In this document: positions 20,694 to 20,698 of the stretch, one piece after another
Numbering within the stretch: position 1 is the first letter of the stretch
Layout: the number at the start of each line of letters is the position of its first letter
IMG/VR virus record: IMGVR_UViG_3300048928_000250
Span: 1 to 20,698 of that record
Source: a virus
Length of the DNA: 20,698 nucleotides
Strand: one strand, 5' to 3'
Made by a program: the position numbers and the translations under genes
The notes under the pieces: generated by a model
The model's database searches: none
Told to the model about the DNA's origin: nothing
What the model saw: only the letters and a program-made list of their open reading frames with translations

Positions 20694-20698
20694 CTGGA

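Noticed and set aside
1-20698. tRNA genes, attachment sites, integrase, insertion sequences
   Set aside because: None could be recognised; no tRNA cloverleaf-like segment, transposase or recombinase frame was seen on either strand.

Overview
The window reads as part of a temperate myophage (prophage) in a high-GC gammaproteobacterium, most likely Pseudomonas of the putida/fluorescens type. Host assignment is inference, from base composition, codon use and resemblance of the gene set to Pseudomonas prophages; no host gene or attachment site is present. Every confident gene except the repressor lies on the minus strand, so the biological order runs from high to low coordinates.

Right end (about 19.4-20.7 kb): an immunity switch. 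A LexA/CI-type repressor (+) diverges from a small Cro-like HTH protein (-). Copies of an 18-bp motif resembling ATAC-NN-AAACGAAT lie between them, and two more copies lie beyond the 3' end of the repressor gene, each group sitting on a recognisable promoter. This matches the OR / cI / OL layout of lambda. Between cro and a CII-like regulator is a 244-bp leader with two hairpins that have different stems but nearly identical 17-18 nt loops, plus a third hairpin that puts the CII ribosome binding site in its loop.

Replication and middle region (15.1-19.4 kb): CII-like regulator, TraR/DksA-type zinc-finger protein and a large Prim-Pol/SF3-helicase replication protein, coupled by short overlaps. 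A repeat-rich segment follows (ten exact CCCAACAC octamers and a 25-nt alternating purine-pyrimidine run), overlapped by a dubious 112-codon ORF. Next comes a gene that may be a Q-like late antiterminator.

Late region (0-14.9 kb): a LydA-like holin, a terminator, a possible cos region, then a lambda-type head module in canonical order: Nu1, A, W, B, C with a nested Nu3-like scaffold start, D, E, a small FI-position protein, FII and Z. After Z and a putative tail terminator the genes change to a P2-type contractile tail: V, a 90-aa unknown, W, J, I, a short split tail fibre, an unknown, and the tail sheath, which runs off the left edge. The virion would be a lambda-type capsid on a contractile tail. 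Several intrinsic terminators inside or between late transcription units fit late control by antitermination.

No tRNA, rRNA, CRISPR array, insertion sequence or integrase was seen. The most interesting non-genic structures are the twin-loop hairpins, the operator set and the octamer array.
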